Assembly: GCF_029846115.1 (NCBI RefSeq)
Contig: NZ_JARVZZ010000001.1
Location: 3,472,001 to 3,536,000, forward strand
DNA: 64,000 nt
Direction of reading: 5' to 3'
Source: Serratia marcescens
Lineage (GTDB): Bacteria; Pseudomonadota; Gammaproteobacteria; Enterobacterales; Enterobacteriaceae
In this document: piece after piece, positions 19,738-27,888 of the stretch
Numbering within the stretch: the first letter of the stretch is position 1
How the letters are laid out: each line of letters begins with the position of its first letter
Made by a program: the position numbers and the translations under genes
The notes under the pieces: model-generated
The model's input: the letters and a program-made list of their open reading frames with translations, nothing else
Told to the model about the DNA's origin: nothing
Database searches by the model: none

Positions 19738-20631
19738 ATGAAAACGAAAACGCGCGGCGCAATGCAAATGCTCCTCGCCATGACCATCTCCGGCACCGTG
19801 GGGTGGCCGGTGCTCGTTTTGGGGCAGCCGCCCGCGACGGTGGTGTTTTGGCGCTGCGCGTTCGGCGCGCTGGCCATGCTGGCGACCTGCGCCGCACTCG
19901 GTCAGTTAAAACAAGGCGCGATCAACCGGCGCCAGCTGGCTTTCGCCATCCTCGGGGGGATCGCCCTGGTGCTCAACTGGACGCTGCTGTTTGCCGCCTA
20001 CAAGCATGCTTCGATCGCGGTCGCCACCGTCACCTACCACGTTCAGCCGTTCATGTTGGTGGCGCTGGGGGCGCTGCTGTTTGGCGAAAAACTGACGGCT
20101 AACCGGCTGGGCTGGCTTCTGCTGGCGTTCACGGGGATGGTGTTGATCGTCACCGGCCGGCAAAACGGCGGCGGCGATGACTACCTGCTCGGCGTGGCGC
20201 TGGCGCTCGGCGCGGCCCTGATGTACGCCATTGCGGCGGCGATCGTCAAACAGCTGGCCGCGCTGCCGCCGCAGCTGATCGTGTTGATTCAGCTGACCGT
20301 CGGCACGCTGGCGCTGGCGCCGTTCGCCGGCCTGGGCACGCCGCCTGCGGCCCCCCTCGACTGGCTGCTGCTGGCGACCCTCGGCCTGCTGCATACCGGC
20401 TTGATGTCTACGCTGCTGTATGGCGCCATTCAGAAGATCCCCACCGCCCTGGTCGGCGCCCTGTCGTTCATCTACCCGGCGGTGGCGATCGTGGTGGACT
20501 GGGCGGTGTTCGGCCACCGCCTCAGTCTGCTGCAGCTGCTGGGCACGCTGGCAATCCTGGGCGCCGCAGCGGGCATGAACTTCGGCTGGCGGCTCTCGCC
20601 GATCATCCGGCGGGTTGATAAAACCGGTTAA
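19738..20631 (+). CDS. DMT superfamily (EamA) transporter
   Basis: A 297-residue inner-membrane protein with about ten hydrophobic segments in two EamA repeats (roughly 1-135 and 150-285). These proteins export amino acids, metabolites or small amphiphiles; the substrate is not predictable. CGAGGG precedes the ATG. It is divergent from the XRE-cupin regulator and separated from it by a motif-rich control region, so the two likely form a regulator-exporter pair. Confidence 0.85.
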   Translation: MKTKTRGAMQMLLAMTISGTVGWPVLVLGQPPATVVFWRCAFGALAMLATCAALGQLKQGAINRRQLAFAILGGIALVLNWTLLFAAYKHASIAVATVTYHVQPFMLVALGALLFGEKLTANRLGWLLLAFTGMVLIVTGRQNGGGDDYLLGVALALGAALMYAIAAAIVKQLAALPPQLIVLIQLTVGTLALAPFAGLGTPPAAPLDWLLLATLGLLHTGLMSTLLYGAIQKIPTALVGALSFIYPAVAIVVDWAVFGHRLSLLQLLGTLAILGAAAGMNFGWRLSPIIRRVDKTG

Positions 20632-20727
20632 TCCCGTCCGGTGGGCAAGCTATGCACAATAAGGCATTCGTCTTGCGCCCGGCGCGGTGCTATTTATTTA
20701 AACCGTGTAGGGTAGAAGGAGTGTTCT

Positions 20728-20799
20728 ATGTGGCATCACCGCCTGCAACGGCGCATCCGTTTCAGCTACTGGAACGAACTGTGCGTCGCAAAAAAATAA
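20728..20799 (+). CDS. Putative 23-residue small basic protein
   Basis: A 23-codon ORF starts with ATG seven bases after AAGGAG, an almost ideal ribosome site, and ends in TAA that overlaps the upstream arm of a strong terminator. The peptide opens MWHHRLQRRIRFSYWNEL and ends in two lysines; it is rich in Arg, His and Trp and has no membrane segment. I do not recognise it. The layout (possible promoter elements near 20673-20700, ribosome site, ORF, immediate terminator) looks like an independent tiny mRNA rather than a leader, because the next gene lies on the opposite strand. Confidence 0.55.
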   Translation: MWHHRLQRRIRFSYWNELCVAKK

Positions 20800-20823
20800 G
20801 GGAAGGCGCAAGCCTTCCCTTTT
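20798..20823. terminator. Bidirectional terminator between the small ORF and the nitroreductase
   Basis: AAGGGAAGGC (20798-20807) pairs perfectly with GCCTTCCCTT (20812-20821) around a GCAA tetraloop. T residues follow on the plus strand, and a longer run (seven T after TTA) follows on the minus strand, so it can end both convergent transcripts. Confidence 0.92.
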
Positions 20824-20840
20824 GTCATTCACCGCTCGGA

Positions 20841-21446
20841 TCAGAAACGGTCGGTTTTCACCACCTCGTCGAAAGGCAGTTTGCCGATGCGCGGATAAGG
20901 TTGCGCCGCCGCCTTGCCGATGGCGACCATCAGCGCGATCTGATAGTGCGCCGGTTTGTTGATGATCTCACCCACGGCGTCGAAATCAAACCCGTCCATC
21001 GGACAAGAGTCGTAGCCCTGCGCCTTGGCCGCCAGCATCAGCGTCTGGGCGAAGATGCCGCTGCTGCGCATCACTTCGTCGCGCTGCACCTGTGGCTTAC
21101 CGCGATAATACTGATCGACGGCCGGGATCATGAACTGCTGTACCGGCTCCGCCGCCTCGGCCCAAACGTTTTTTACCTGTGACTCCCAGCTCGACAGATC
21201 GCCGCACAGCACGACCAGCATCGATGCGTCGGTCACCTGCGCCTGCCCCCACGCCGCCTCGCGAATTTTCTCGCGCTGGGCGCGATCTTCGATCAGCAAC
21301 GGGCGCCAGTGCTGCAGGTTAAAAGCGCTGGGCGCGCCCTGCAGCGCGATAGTCAGCAACGCTTTTTTCTCTTCGAGCGTCATCACGTGCTGCGTATCGA
21401 ACTGCTTGGTGGCGCGGCGCTGGCGGATTGCGTCTAACGTATTCAT
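20841..21446 (-). CDS. Nitroreductase family protein
   Basis: A 201-residue FMN-dependent oxidoreductase. The N-terminal DAIRQRRATKQFD and the APSAFNLQHWRPLLIED flavin-binding stretch are typical, as is the late GYDSCPMDGFD. Relatives reduce nitroaromatics or quinones with NAD(P)H in the cytoplasm. The start at 21446 is preceded by AGAGGCAG; the longer reading is poor in sequence quality. It lies downstream of the molybdenum hydroxylase/cytochrome operon on the same strand (68-base gap) and could be its fourth gene, although a link is not shown. Confidence 0.85.
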   Translation of the reverse strand: MNTLDAIRQRRATKQFDTQHVMTLEEKKALLTIALQGAPSAFNLQHWRPLLIEDRAQREKIREAAWGQAQVTDASMLVVLCGDLSSWESQVKNVWAEAAEPVQQFMIPAVDQYYRGKPQVQRDEVMRSSGIFAQTLMLAAKAQGYDSCPMDGFDFDAVGEIINKPAHYQIALMVAIGKAAAQPYPRIGKLPFDEVVKTDRF

Positions 21447-21514
21447 TTTACTGCCTCTGTCCATGTGAAAGGCCCTATTGTCGCCAACGCGGCGCGCCTG
21501 TCCAGCCCCGGCGG

Positions 21515-22813
21515 CTATTTCTGCGCGGTTTCGGCGCGCAGGCGGCCGACCTGAGCCACCAGATCGGGCCACGGCGCCTGACCGGCATAGTGCTGCCGCA
21601 GGTCGTTGAGCAGGATGGCGATCTGCGCGTCATCCAGGTTATGGCGGAAGCCCGGCATATAGCCCAGCTCGGCGTTCGCTGGCCGCTGTATGCCATCCAG
21701 CACCACGCGAATGGCGTTGTCCGGCACCTCGGCAAACAGGTTGGTGTTCAGCGCCAGAGAAGGCCGCACTCCCGCCATCTGCGCGCCTTTTTCCTGCGCA
21801 TGGCAAGCCATGCAGGCGCCGGAAAACAGCCGCGCGCCTTGCGAGTTCAGGGGCTCCACCTGGCGTTCCGCCTGAGCGTTCAACGTGGCCGCCGTCGCGC
21901 CCGCCGCCGTTTCAGGATGATAGCTGCGCAGATAGACGGCGATCGCCTGCAGATCGGCCGGCGGCAAGCGGGACAACCCTTCTTCGACCACCGGCGCCAT
22001 CGGGCCGGCGGCCACACCGTGGTTGGCCGAGTAGCCGGTACGCATAAAATCGACCAGATCCTGCTGCGTCCAATCGAGCGGCGCAGGCGAGCGGCCGGTC
22101 AACGCCGGCGCCGTCCAGCCTTCCGCCACGCCGCCGGCCAGGTGGTCGCCACCGGTTTTCTCGCCGAACAGCACGTTGCGCGGCGAGTGGCAGGCGCTGC
22201 AGTGCCCCAGCCCTTCGGCCAGATAAGCGCCGCGGTTCCAGGCGGCGCTTTTAGCCGGGTTTTCCTGCATCGCGCCCGGCGTCAGGAACAGCAGGTTCCA
22301 GGCGAAGATGCCCTGGCGGATATTGAACGGAAAATGCAGATCGGTGGCCGGCGGCCGGTAATTGATCGGCGGCTGCGACATCAGGTAGGCGTACAGCGCC
22401 TGCAGATCGTCGTCACTCGTGCGGGTAAAGGCGGTATAAGGAAACGCCGGATAAAGGTAGCGCCCCTGCCGATCGACGCCGTGTCGCATGGCGCGTTCAA
22501 ACGCCGCGTAGCTCCAACTGCCGATGCCGGTTTCCACGTCCGGCGTGATGTTGGTGGTGTAAATGGTGCCGAAGGGGATCTCCATCGCCAAACCGCCGGC
22601 GTTGCGCTCGCCGCCCGAACGGGTGTGGCACACCGCGCAGTCGCCGAGATCGGCCAGCGTTTTGCCGCGCGCGATCTGCGTCTCGCTGAAACGGTGCGTC
22701 GCATCGGCGGGGAGCGGTGTGATTTCCGGTTGCCAGCTGGCGACAACGCCGGCCACCACCACGGCGATCGCCGTGAAGCCACCCCACCCGACGATTTTTT
22801 TCATCTTACTCAT
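21515..22813 (-). CDS. Membrane-anchored tri-haem cytochrome c
   Basis: A 432-residue periplasmic electron carrier. An uncleaved or cleaved N-terminal hydrophobic segment (GWGGFTAIAVVVAGVVASW) precedes three CxxCH haem sites: CAVCH near residue 60, CSACH near 208 and CMACH near 335, as in the cytochrome subunits of membrane-bound alcohol and aldehyde dehydrogenases. AAGGACAG precedes the ATG. It is the last gene of an operon with the molybdenum and iron-sulfur subunits and probably passes their electrons to ubiquinone in the respiratory chain. Confidence 0.92.
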   Translation of the reverse strand: MSKMKKIVGWGGFTAIAVVVAGVVASWQPEITPLPADATHRFSETQIARGKTLADLGDCAVCHTRSGGERNAGGLAMEIPFGTIYTTNITPDVETGIGSWSYAAFERAMRHGVDRQGRYLYPAFPYTAFTRTSDDDLQALYAYLMSQPPINYRPPATDLHFPFNIRQGIFAWNLLFLTPGAMQENPAKSAAWNRGAYLAEGLGHCSACHSPRNVLFGEKTGGDHLAGGVAEGWTAPALTGRSPAPLDWTQQDLVDFMRTGYSANHGVAAGPMAPVVEEGLSRLPPADLQAIAVYLRSYHPETAAGATAATLNAQAERQVEPLNSQGARLFSGACMACHAQEKGAQMAGVRPSLALNTNLFAEVPDNAIRVVLDGIQRPANAELGYMPGFRHNLDDAQIAILLNDLRQHYAGQAPWPDLVAQVGRLRAETAQK

Positions 22814-22840
22814 TTTTGCTGTCCTTGTTCGTGACGGGAG

Positions 22841-25099
22841 TTAATGGCCGGCCTGAGCGCGCAGTGCGGCAAGCACCCGCGCCGGCGTAAACGGCACCTC
22901 GCGCAGCCGCACGCCGAGCGCGTCAAACAGCGCGTTGCCGATCGCCGCCGCACTCGGCACCGAGGCGGATTCTCCGGCGCCCATCGGCGCTTCCTCCGGG
23001 CGATCGATCAGCTGGATATCGATCTGCGGCAGCTCGTCGAAACGCAGGATCGGATAGCCGCCCCAGTCCAAAGACGTCACTCCCGTCTCGTTGAAGGTTA
23101 CAAACTCTTTCAGCACCCGGCTGGCGGACTGGATGACGTTGCCGTGCACCTGATGGCGTACCCCGGCCGGGTTGATCATGCGGCCGCAGTCATGCGCCAC
23201 GAAGATTTTATCGAGCGTGATCTGCCCGGAGCGGCGATTGACGCTGAGATCGCACACCCAGGCCGCCCAGGCGGCGCCGAAGCCGGGGAACTTGCTGTGG
23301 AAATAGCGCGCATAGGCGAAGCCGCGGCCGCTCACCACTTCGGCGCCGGCGGCGCGCGCCCGGTGCGCCGGGCCGTCTAGCCAGTTTGCCTGCCGCTTCA
23401 GGGCTTCAATCAAGGCCACCGCACGCGGATCGTTCAGATAGCGCAAACGAAACGCGATCGGGTCCTCACCGGCGCGCCAGGCCAGCTCGTCGATCCAGGA
23501 CTCATGGGCGAACACGTTGGGCAGCGCCGAAACGCCGCGCATCCACGAAGCCCGCACGATCGGCGCGGCGTCCTGGCAGATCACTCGCATGTGCGGATAT
23601 TCGTATTGCGGAATGGCGGTGCGATCGCCCATCTGCTGCACGTCGGCCCGGTTGGCTACCTTACCGGTCAACACCAGCGGCAAGGTCACGGCATTGTTGG
23701 AGGGATAGCTGGTTTTCAACTCGTAGGCCGCCACCCGGTTTTGCGCGTCGAGGCCGCCGCGCACCCGAATCAGCTGGCCGGTACCCTTCGGCTCCCAACC
23801 GGATTCCTGTTCGCGCATCAGTTGCACGCGCACCGGTCGGCCGGTGGCCCGCGCCAGCAGCGCCGCGTCCGCCGAGACGTCGTCGGCGCAGTTGCGGCCA
23901 TAGCAGCCGGAAGCCTCCATGCGGGTGATGTGCACCTGCCCAGGCGGCAATTCGAGCAGCCTGGCGATATCTTTGCGCAGATCGTGCGGGTTTTGCGTGC
24001 CGGACCACACCTGCGCCCGCCCGTCTTTGACCTCCGCCACCGCGCAGGAAGGGCCGATCGAGGCGTGCTGATGGTAAGGCCAGACATAGTCGGCCTGCAC
24101 TTCGGTATGCAGCAATGCCAGCGCGGCGTCCGTTCCCGCGTCGTCGCGCAGCACGCGGTCGGTTTTCGGATTGGCCTCCAGCGCGGCGGGCAGCGCCTCC
24201 GGCGACAGATCCGGTAATCCGGCCCATGGCTGCCAGGTGGTTTTCAGCCGGCGCATGGCGGCGATCGCCTGCTCCTCGCGTTCGGCCACGATGCCGATGA
24301 AATCGTTGATCACCACCAGTTTCACGATGCCCGGCAGGTACGCGATCGAGCTTTCATCCACCGACAGCAGGCCGCCGCCCAACGGCGCGCTGCTGTCGGC
24401 GCCTACGTATGGCGGGCGCACCACCCGGCCATGCAGCATGCCGGGCAAGCGCAGGTCGTGTACGTAGGTCAGCTCACCGCTCACTTTGGCCGGAATATCG
24501 ACCCGGGGCACGGCGCGGCCGACATAGCGGTTCTGCCGTTCGCTGTTCAGCGGCACGTTTTTATCCAGCATCACGTGCAGATTTTGCCCACTCGCCAGCT
24601 GCGCATAGCTCAGCGATCGCCCTGGGTTCCTGGTCACAAATACCTGCCCCGCCGCCGCCGTCAGCTGTTCGGCCGGCAGCTCGAAGGCTTTGGCCGCCAG
24701 CGCCGTCAGCATGTTTCGCACCTGCGCCGCCGCCTGTCGCAGCGGCACCGACGTCACCTGAAGGGTGGCGCTGGCGATGGTCGGCCCCTGATCCGGCGTG
24801 CGTTGCGTATCGCCAAGGATCATCGTGACTTGCTCGAACGGCACGCAAATTTCATCGGCGACGATCTGCGCCAGCGCGGTGCGAATGCCGGTGCCCAGAT
24901 CGACGTGGCCGTTGAACGCCGTCACCCGGCCGTCGGCGGTGAGGCTGATAAAGCTGTCCACACGATCCAGCGGCAGATCGGCAGGCGATGCAACCGACTC
25001 GGCGGCGAAGGCGTTAAACGGCGCAGGCAGCAGGCTGCTGACCATCACCACACCGCCGGCCTGCAACAGCTGCCGACGGGTCAGTTCGAGGCGGCTCAT
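22841..25099 (-). CDS. Molybdopterin-binding large subunit of a xanthine-oxidase-family dehydrogenase
   Basis: This 752-residue catalytic subunit resembles isoquinoline 1-oxidoreductase beta and membrane-bound aldehyde dehydrogenases. A twin-arginine signal (TRRQLLQAGG plus hydrophobic core) indicates folded export to the periplasm. The molybdenum-cofactor domains carry segments such as DQGPTIASATLQVTSVPL near residue 110, ASGCYGRNCADDVSADA, RGVSALPNVFAHESWIDELA and GAGESASVPSAAAIG near the C-terminus, the last holding the usual catalytic glutamate region. The ATG overlaps the stop of the iron-sulfur subunit (ATGA), indicating translational coupling. The probable reaction is oxidation of an aldehyde or N-heterocycle; the substrate is unknown. 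Confidence 0.9.
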   Translation of the reverse strand: MSRLELTRRQLLQAGGVVMVSSLLPAPFNAFAAESVASPADLPLDRVDSFISLTADGRVTAFNGHVDLGTGIRTALAQIVADEICVPFEQVTMILGDTQRTPDQGPTIASATLQVTSVPLRQAAAQVRNMLTALAAKAFELPAEQLTAAAGQVFVTRNPGRSLSYAQLASGQNLHVMLDKNVPLNSERQNRYVGRAVPRVDIPAKVSGELTYVHDLRLPGMLHGRVVRPPYVGADSSAPLGGGLLSVDESSIAYLPGIVKLVVINDFIGIVAEREEQAIAAMRRLKTTWQPWAGLPDLSPEALPAALEANPKTDRVLRDDAGTDAALALLHTEVQADYVWPYHQHASIGPSCAVAEVKDGRAQVWSGTQNPHDLRKDIARLLELPPGQVHITRMEASGCYGRNCADDVSADAALLARATGRPVRVQLMREQESGWEPKGTGQLIRVRGGLDAQNRVAAYELKTSYPSNNAVTLPLVLTGKVANRADVQQMGDRTAIPQYEYPHMRVICQDAAPIVRASWMRGVSALPNVFAHESWIDELAWRAGEDPIAFRLRYLNDPRAVALIEALKRQANWLDGPAHRARAAGAEVVSGRGFAYARYFHSKFPGFGAAWAAWVCDLSVNRRSGQITLDKIFVAHDCGRMINPAGVRHQVHGNVIQSASRVLKEFVTFNETGVTSLDWGGYPILRFDELPQIDIQLIDRPEEAPMGAGESASVPSAAAIGNALFDALGVRLREVPFTPARVLAALRAQAGH

Positions 25100-25569
25100 G
25101 CTTGCCTCCGCGCGGCCAGCAGATCGCGGGCGCGCTCGGCGGCATGCAGGATCTCGATATGCGTGCCGCAGCGGCACAGGTTGTAGGCCAGCTCTTTCTT
25201 GATGGTTTGTTCGTCGGCCTCCGGCTCACGTTCGAACAGCGCGACCAGCGTCATGATCATGCCGTTGGTGCAGTAACCGCACTGCGCCGCCTGCTCATCA
25301 ATAAACCCCTGCTGAACCGGATGCAGCGCCTCCGGTGTACCCAGGCCTTCCAGGGTGGTGACGGATTTTTTTCCTACGGCGGACAGCGGCATTGAGCAGG
25401 AGCGTGCGGCGACGCCGTCGATCAGCACCGTGCAGGCGCCGCACTCCCCCAGGCCGCAGCCGTATTTGGGGCCATTCAATTGCAGATCGTTGCGTAAAAC
25501 GTACAGCAGCGGGGTCTCGGGCGAGATATCGCCGAGTGGAACCACCCGGCCGTTAACATTGATTTCCAT
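25096..25569 (-). CDS. (2Fe-2S)-binding small subunit
   Basis: A 157-residue electron-transfer subunit that pairs with the molybdenum subunit. The N-terminal plant-ferredoxin-type cluster is bound by CGLGECGACTVLIDG plus a later Cys, and the second all-helical cluster by CGYCTNGMIMT and LCRCGTH. It lacks its own signal and probably leaves with the large subunit by the Tat route. The start at 25569 was chosen as the family normally begins directly with the beta strand EINVNGR. First gene of the three-gene operon (small, large, cytochrome). Confidence 0.92.
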   Translation of the reverse strand: MEINVNGRVVPLGDISPETPLLYVLRNDLQLNGPKYGCGLGECGACTVLIDGVAARSCSMPLSAVGKKSVTTLEGLGTPEALHPVQQGFIDEQAAQCGYCTNGMIMTLVALFEREPEADEQTIKKELAYNLCRCGTHIEILHAAERARDLLAARRQA

Positions 25570-25641
25570 GGTGAAACTATCCCTTAAGCAAACGGATTTA
25601 ATCCGTAACATCACTGCGATGAATAATTGCGCAGCGTGCTA

Positions 25642-25663
25642 ATAATTATCATCAAAAGACTTG
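25642..25663. promoter_or_regulatory. Inverted repeat in the promoter region of the molybdenum hydroxylase operon
   Basis: TTATCA and TGATAA flank a ten-base spacer that itself contains TCAA/TTGA, about 75-95 bases upstream of the small-subunit start. The region 25615-25744 is AT-rich and holds no gene. A regulator site is plausible but not assigned. Confidence 0.35.
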
Positions 25664-25744
25664 ATAATGTTAAGGGAATGTAGCCGCCATGGCTTTAACG
25701 AAAAGTGGGTATTTTCTATAAATTTCCTATAGATAAGCCCGGTT

Positions 25745-26386
25745 TTATGATTGCGCGCCGTGATTATTGGCGTTCGTCAACGCGGCCTCGGCACCGTCGA
25801 CCAACAGCCGGAGACCGGCTTCGAACAGCGCGTCTGCCCCCTTCTCCTGCAGCTTTGCCCAGCCTCCACACAGCAGCGGGTAGCGCCGGCGATCGGCCTC
25901 GTTCAGCGCATCATCGGGCTGCATTTGCTGTTCTTCCAGCACCCAACCCACCACGAAACGCCCGACGGCGAACAGCAGATTAACGGCGTGTTCCGGCGTA
26001 AAGCCCGCCCGGCACAGCAGCGCCACCTTGGCCTCGATAATGGCGAATTGCGGTTCCTGCGGCCGGGTGCCGGCGTGCAGGCGCGCCCCGTCGCGGTAAG
26101 CCAGCAACGCGCGGCGGAAGTTGACTGCATTGGCGGTCACCCAGGCCTGCCAGGGGATGTCGGCGGGCACCTCTTCGCGGTGATCCAACATGATGGTTTC
26201 CGCCATCGCCTTCAGCAGCTCGGCCTTGTTTTTGAAGTGCCAATAGAGCGTGGGGGATTGCACGCCCAGGTGTTGCGCCAGGCGGCGGGTGCTCAGGGCA
26301 TCGATGCCGATGTCATCCAGTAACGCCAGCGCCCCGCGCAGGACGGTTTCACGCGTTAAACGCGCCGCAGTATTTTTTTCGCTCAT
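25745..26386 (-). CDS. tetR(41): Tetracycline repressor, TetR(41) type
   Basis: A 213-residue repressor of the TetR class that regulates tetracycline efflux. The helix-turn-helix spans residues 27-47 (TRRLAQHLGVQSPTLYWHF), matching classic TetR. The following core has the usual tetracycline-binding layout (LDHREEVPADIPWQAWV, residues 75-90). It is divergent from the efflux gene and the 64-base gap contains two tet operators. In this system tetracycline-Mg2+ releases TetR from both operators and turns on both genes. The symbol follows the Serratia chromosomal tet(41) system and should be confirmed by alignment. Confidence 0.85.
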   Translation of the reverse strand: MSEKNTAARLTRETVLRGALALLDDIGIDALSTRRLAQHLGVQSPTLYWHFKNKAELLKAMAETIMLDHREEVPADIPWQAWVTANAVNFRRALLAYRDGARLHAGTRPQEPQFAIIEAKVALLCRAGFTPEHAVNLLFAVGRFVVGWVLEEQQMQPDDALNEADRRRYPLLCGGWAKLQEKGADALFEAGLRLLVDGAEAALTNANNHGAQS

Positions 26387-26387
26387 C

Positions 26388-26406
26388 TCTCTATCACTGA
26401 TAGGGT
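26388..26406. promoter_or_regulatory. tet operator O1
   Basis: The 19-base site reads TCTCTATCACTGATAGGGT, the reverse complement of a near-perfect tetO. It lies two bases from the tetR start codon. Confidence 0.85.
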
Positions 26407-26424
26407 AACTATGGAATACTCAAC

Positions 26425-26443
26425 ACTCTATCACTGTTAGAGT
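26425..26443. promoter_or_regulatory. tet operator O2
   Basis: ACTCTATCACTGTTAGAGT is an imperfect tetO palindrome, centred 37 bases from O1 and eight bases before the efflux start codon. Confidence 0.82.
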
Positions 26444-26450
26444 CACAATT

Positions 26451-27632
26451 TTGAAAAAACCTATGCTGGTTATTTTGTTGACGGTGTTGCTGGATGCGGT
26501 GGGCATCGGTCTGATCATGCCTATTCTGCCGGCTCTGTTGCGCTCGCTGGGTGGTCTCGATGCCGGCAGCGTGCATTACGGCGCCCTGCTGGCGGCCTAC
26601 GCCTTGATGCAATTCCTGTTTTCACCGATCCTCGGCGCGCTGAGCGATCGTTTCGGGCGGCGGCCGGTGCTGTTGATTTCGCTCGCCGGCGCGGCGGCCG
26701 ACTACCTGCTGATGGCGTTCGCGCCGACGCTGGCCTGGCTCTATCTGGGGCGATTGCTGGCGGGCATTACCGGCGCCAACATGGCGGTCGCCACCGCTTA
26801 CGTTACCGATATTACCCCTGCCGGCCAGCGCGCGCGGCGTTTCGGCCTGGTGGGCGCGGTGTTCGGTATCGGCTTTATCGTCGGCCCGCTGCTCGGCGGC
26901 TCGCTCGGCGAATGGCATCTGCATGCGCCCTTCCTGGCGGCGGCGGTGATGAACGCCCTCAACCTGGTGATGGCGTTTTTCCTGCTGCCCGAATCGCGTA
27001 AATCCCGCCCCCGCGCCGCCGAGAAAATTCGCCTTAATCCCTTCTCGTCATTGCGCCGGCTACACGGCAAGCCTGGCCTGCTGCCGCTCGCCGGCATTTA
27101 CCTGATCATGGCGCTGGTTTCACAGGCGCCGGCCACGCTGTGGATTTTATACGGCCAGGATCGTTTCGGCTGGAGCATGATGGTGGCGGGCCTGTCGCTG
27201 GCCGGCTACGGCGCCTGTCACGCGCTGTCGCAGGCCTTCGCCATCGGCCCGCTGGTCGCGCGGCTCGGCGAGCGCAAGGCGCTGCTGATCGGCCTGGCGG
27301 CCGACGCCGTGGGCCTGGCGCTGTTGTCTGTCGCCACGCGCGGCTGGGCGCCGTTCGCCCTGCTGCCATTCTTCGCCGCGGGCGGCATGGCGTTACCCGC
27401 GCTGCAGGCGCTGATGGCGCACAAGGTGGACGACGACCATCAGGGCGAGCTGCAAGGGACGCTCGCCAGCATGGGCAGCCTGATCGGCGTCGCGGGGCCG
27501 CTGGTGGCGACGGCGCTGTATGCCGCCACGCGCGATGTCTGGCCCGGCCTGGTGTGGGCGTTGGCCGCCGCCCTGTATCTGCTGGTGCCGCCGCTGCTGG
27601 CGCGCTCACGCGCCAGGGATGCGGCGCCATAG
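26451..27632 (+). CDS. tet(41): Tetracycline efflux MFS transporter Tet(41)
   Basis: A 393-residue inner-membrane 12-helix drug/proton antiporter of the TetA group. The N-terminus (KKPMLVILLTVLLDAVGIGL) and motif A (GALSDRFGRRPVLL, between TM2 and TM3) are typical, and motif C-like GAVFGIGFIVGPLLGG lies in TM5. It exports a tetracycline-metal chelate. The start is TTG at 26451; an internal ATG four codons later is the alternative. The divergent tetR and two tetO sites make tetracycline-inducible expression nearly certain. Base composition matches the neighbours, fitting a resident chromosomal gene rather than a recent transposon. Confidence 0.88.
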   Translation: MKKPMLVILLTVLLDAVGIGLIMPILPALLRSLGGLDAGSVHYGALLAAYALMQFLFSPILGALSDRFGRRPVLLISLAGAAADYLLMAFAPTLAWLYLGRLLAGITGANMAVATAYVTDITPAGQRARRFGLVGAVFGIGFIVGPLLGGSLGEWHLHAPFLAAAVMNALNLVMAFFLLPESRKSRPRAAEKIRLNPFSSLRRLHGKPGLLPLAGIYLIMALVSQAPATLWILYGQDRFGWSMMVAGLSLAGYGACHALSQAFAIGPLVARLGERKALLIGLAADAVGLALLSVATRGWAPFALLPFFAAGGMALPALQALMAHKVDDDHQGELQGTLASMGSLIGVAGPLVATALYAATRDVWPGLVWALAAALYLLVPPLLARSRARDAAP

Positions 27633-27710
27633 CTTTGCCGTTCTTTAACTTTAGAAAGCAGAAACCGGCATTTTGCCGCCGGGATCCGCTGACCTATGCT
27701 AACCCGGTGT

Positions 27711-27727
27711 GATGAAACGCGTTTTCA
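27711..27727. repeat. Imperfect palindrome between tet(41) and the RpiR gene
   Basis: ATGAAACGCGTTTTCAT resembles a LacI/GalR-type operator core. It sits in a 256-base gap (27633-27888) with no clear gene. Confidence 0.3.
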
Positions 27728-27777
27728 TGGCATGTCTTCCGGAACGTTTTGCTTTATTTGTTCGTCGTGAACCCTGG

Positions 27778-27808
27778 GCCGCGCCTGACTGGTGCGGCTT
27801 TTCTTTTT
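27778..27808 (+). terminator. Terminator-like hairpin upstream of the RpiR gene
   Basis: GCCGCGCC pairs with GGTGCGGC (one G-T pair) across five bases and is followed by TTTTCTTTTT. It could end transcripts from tet(41) or lie in a leader of the regulator gene. Confidence 0.6.
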
Positions 27809-27888
27809 GCCTGGCAGTGCCAGCGGCGGTGAATTTTGCTATGTTAACCCGCAGATAAGCTTCCCGTTTTCAGCCGCCGGACCGACTC

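Noticed and set aside
27711..27854. 47-codon open frame between tet(41) and the RpiR gene
   Set aside because: It contains a terminator-like hairpin with a T-run and has a weak ribosome site, so a coding role is unlikely.
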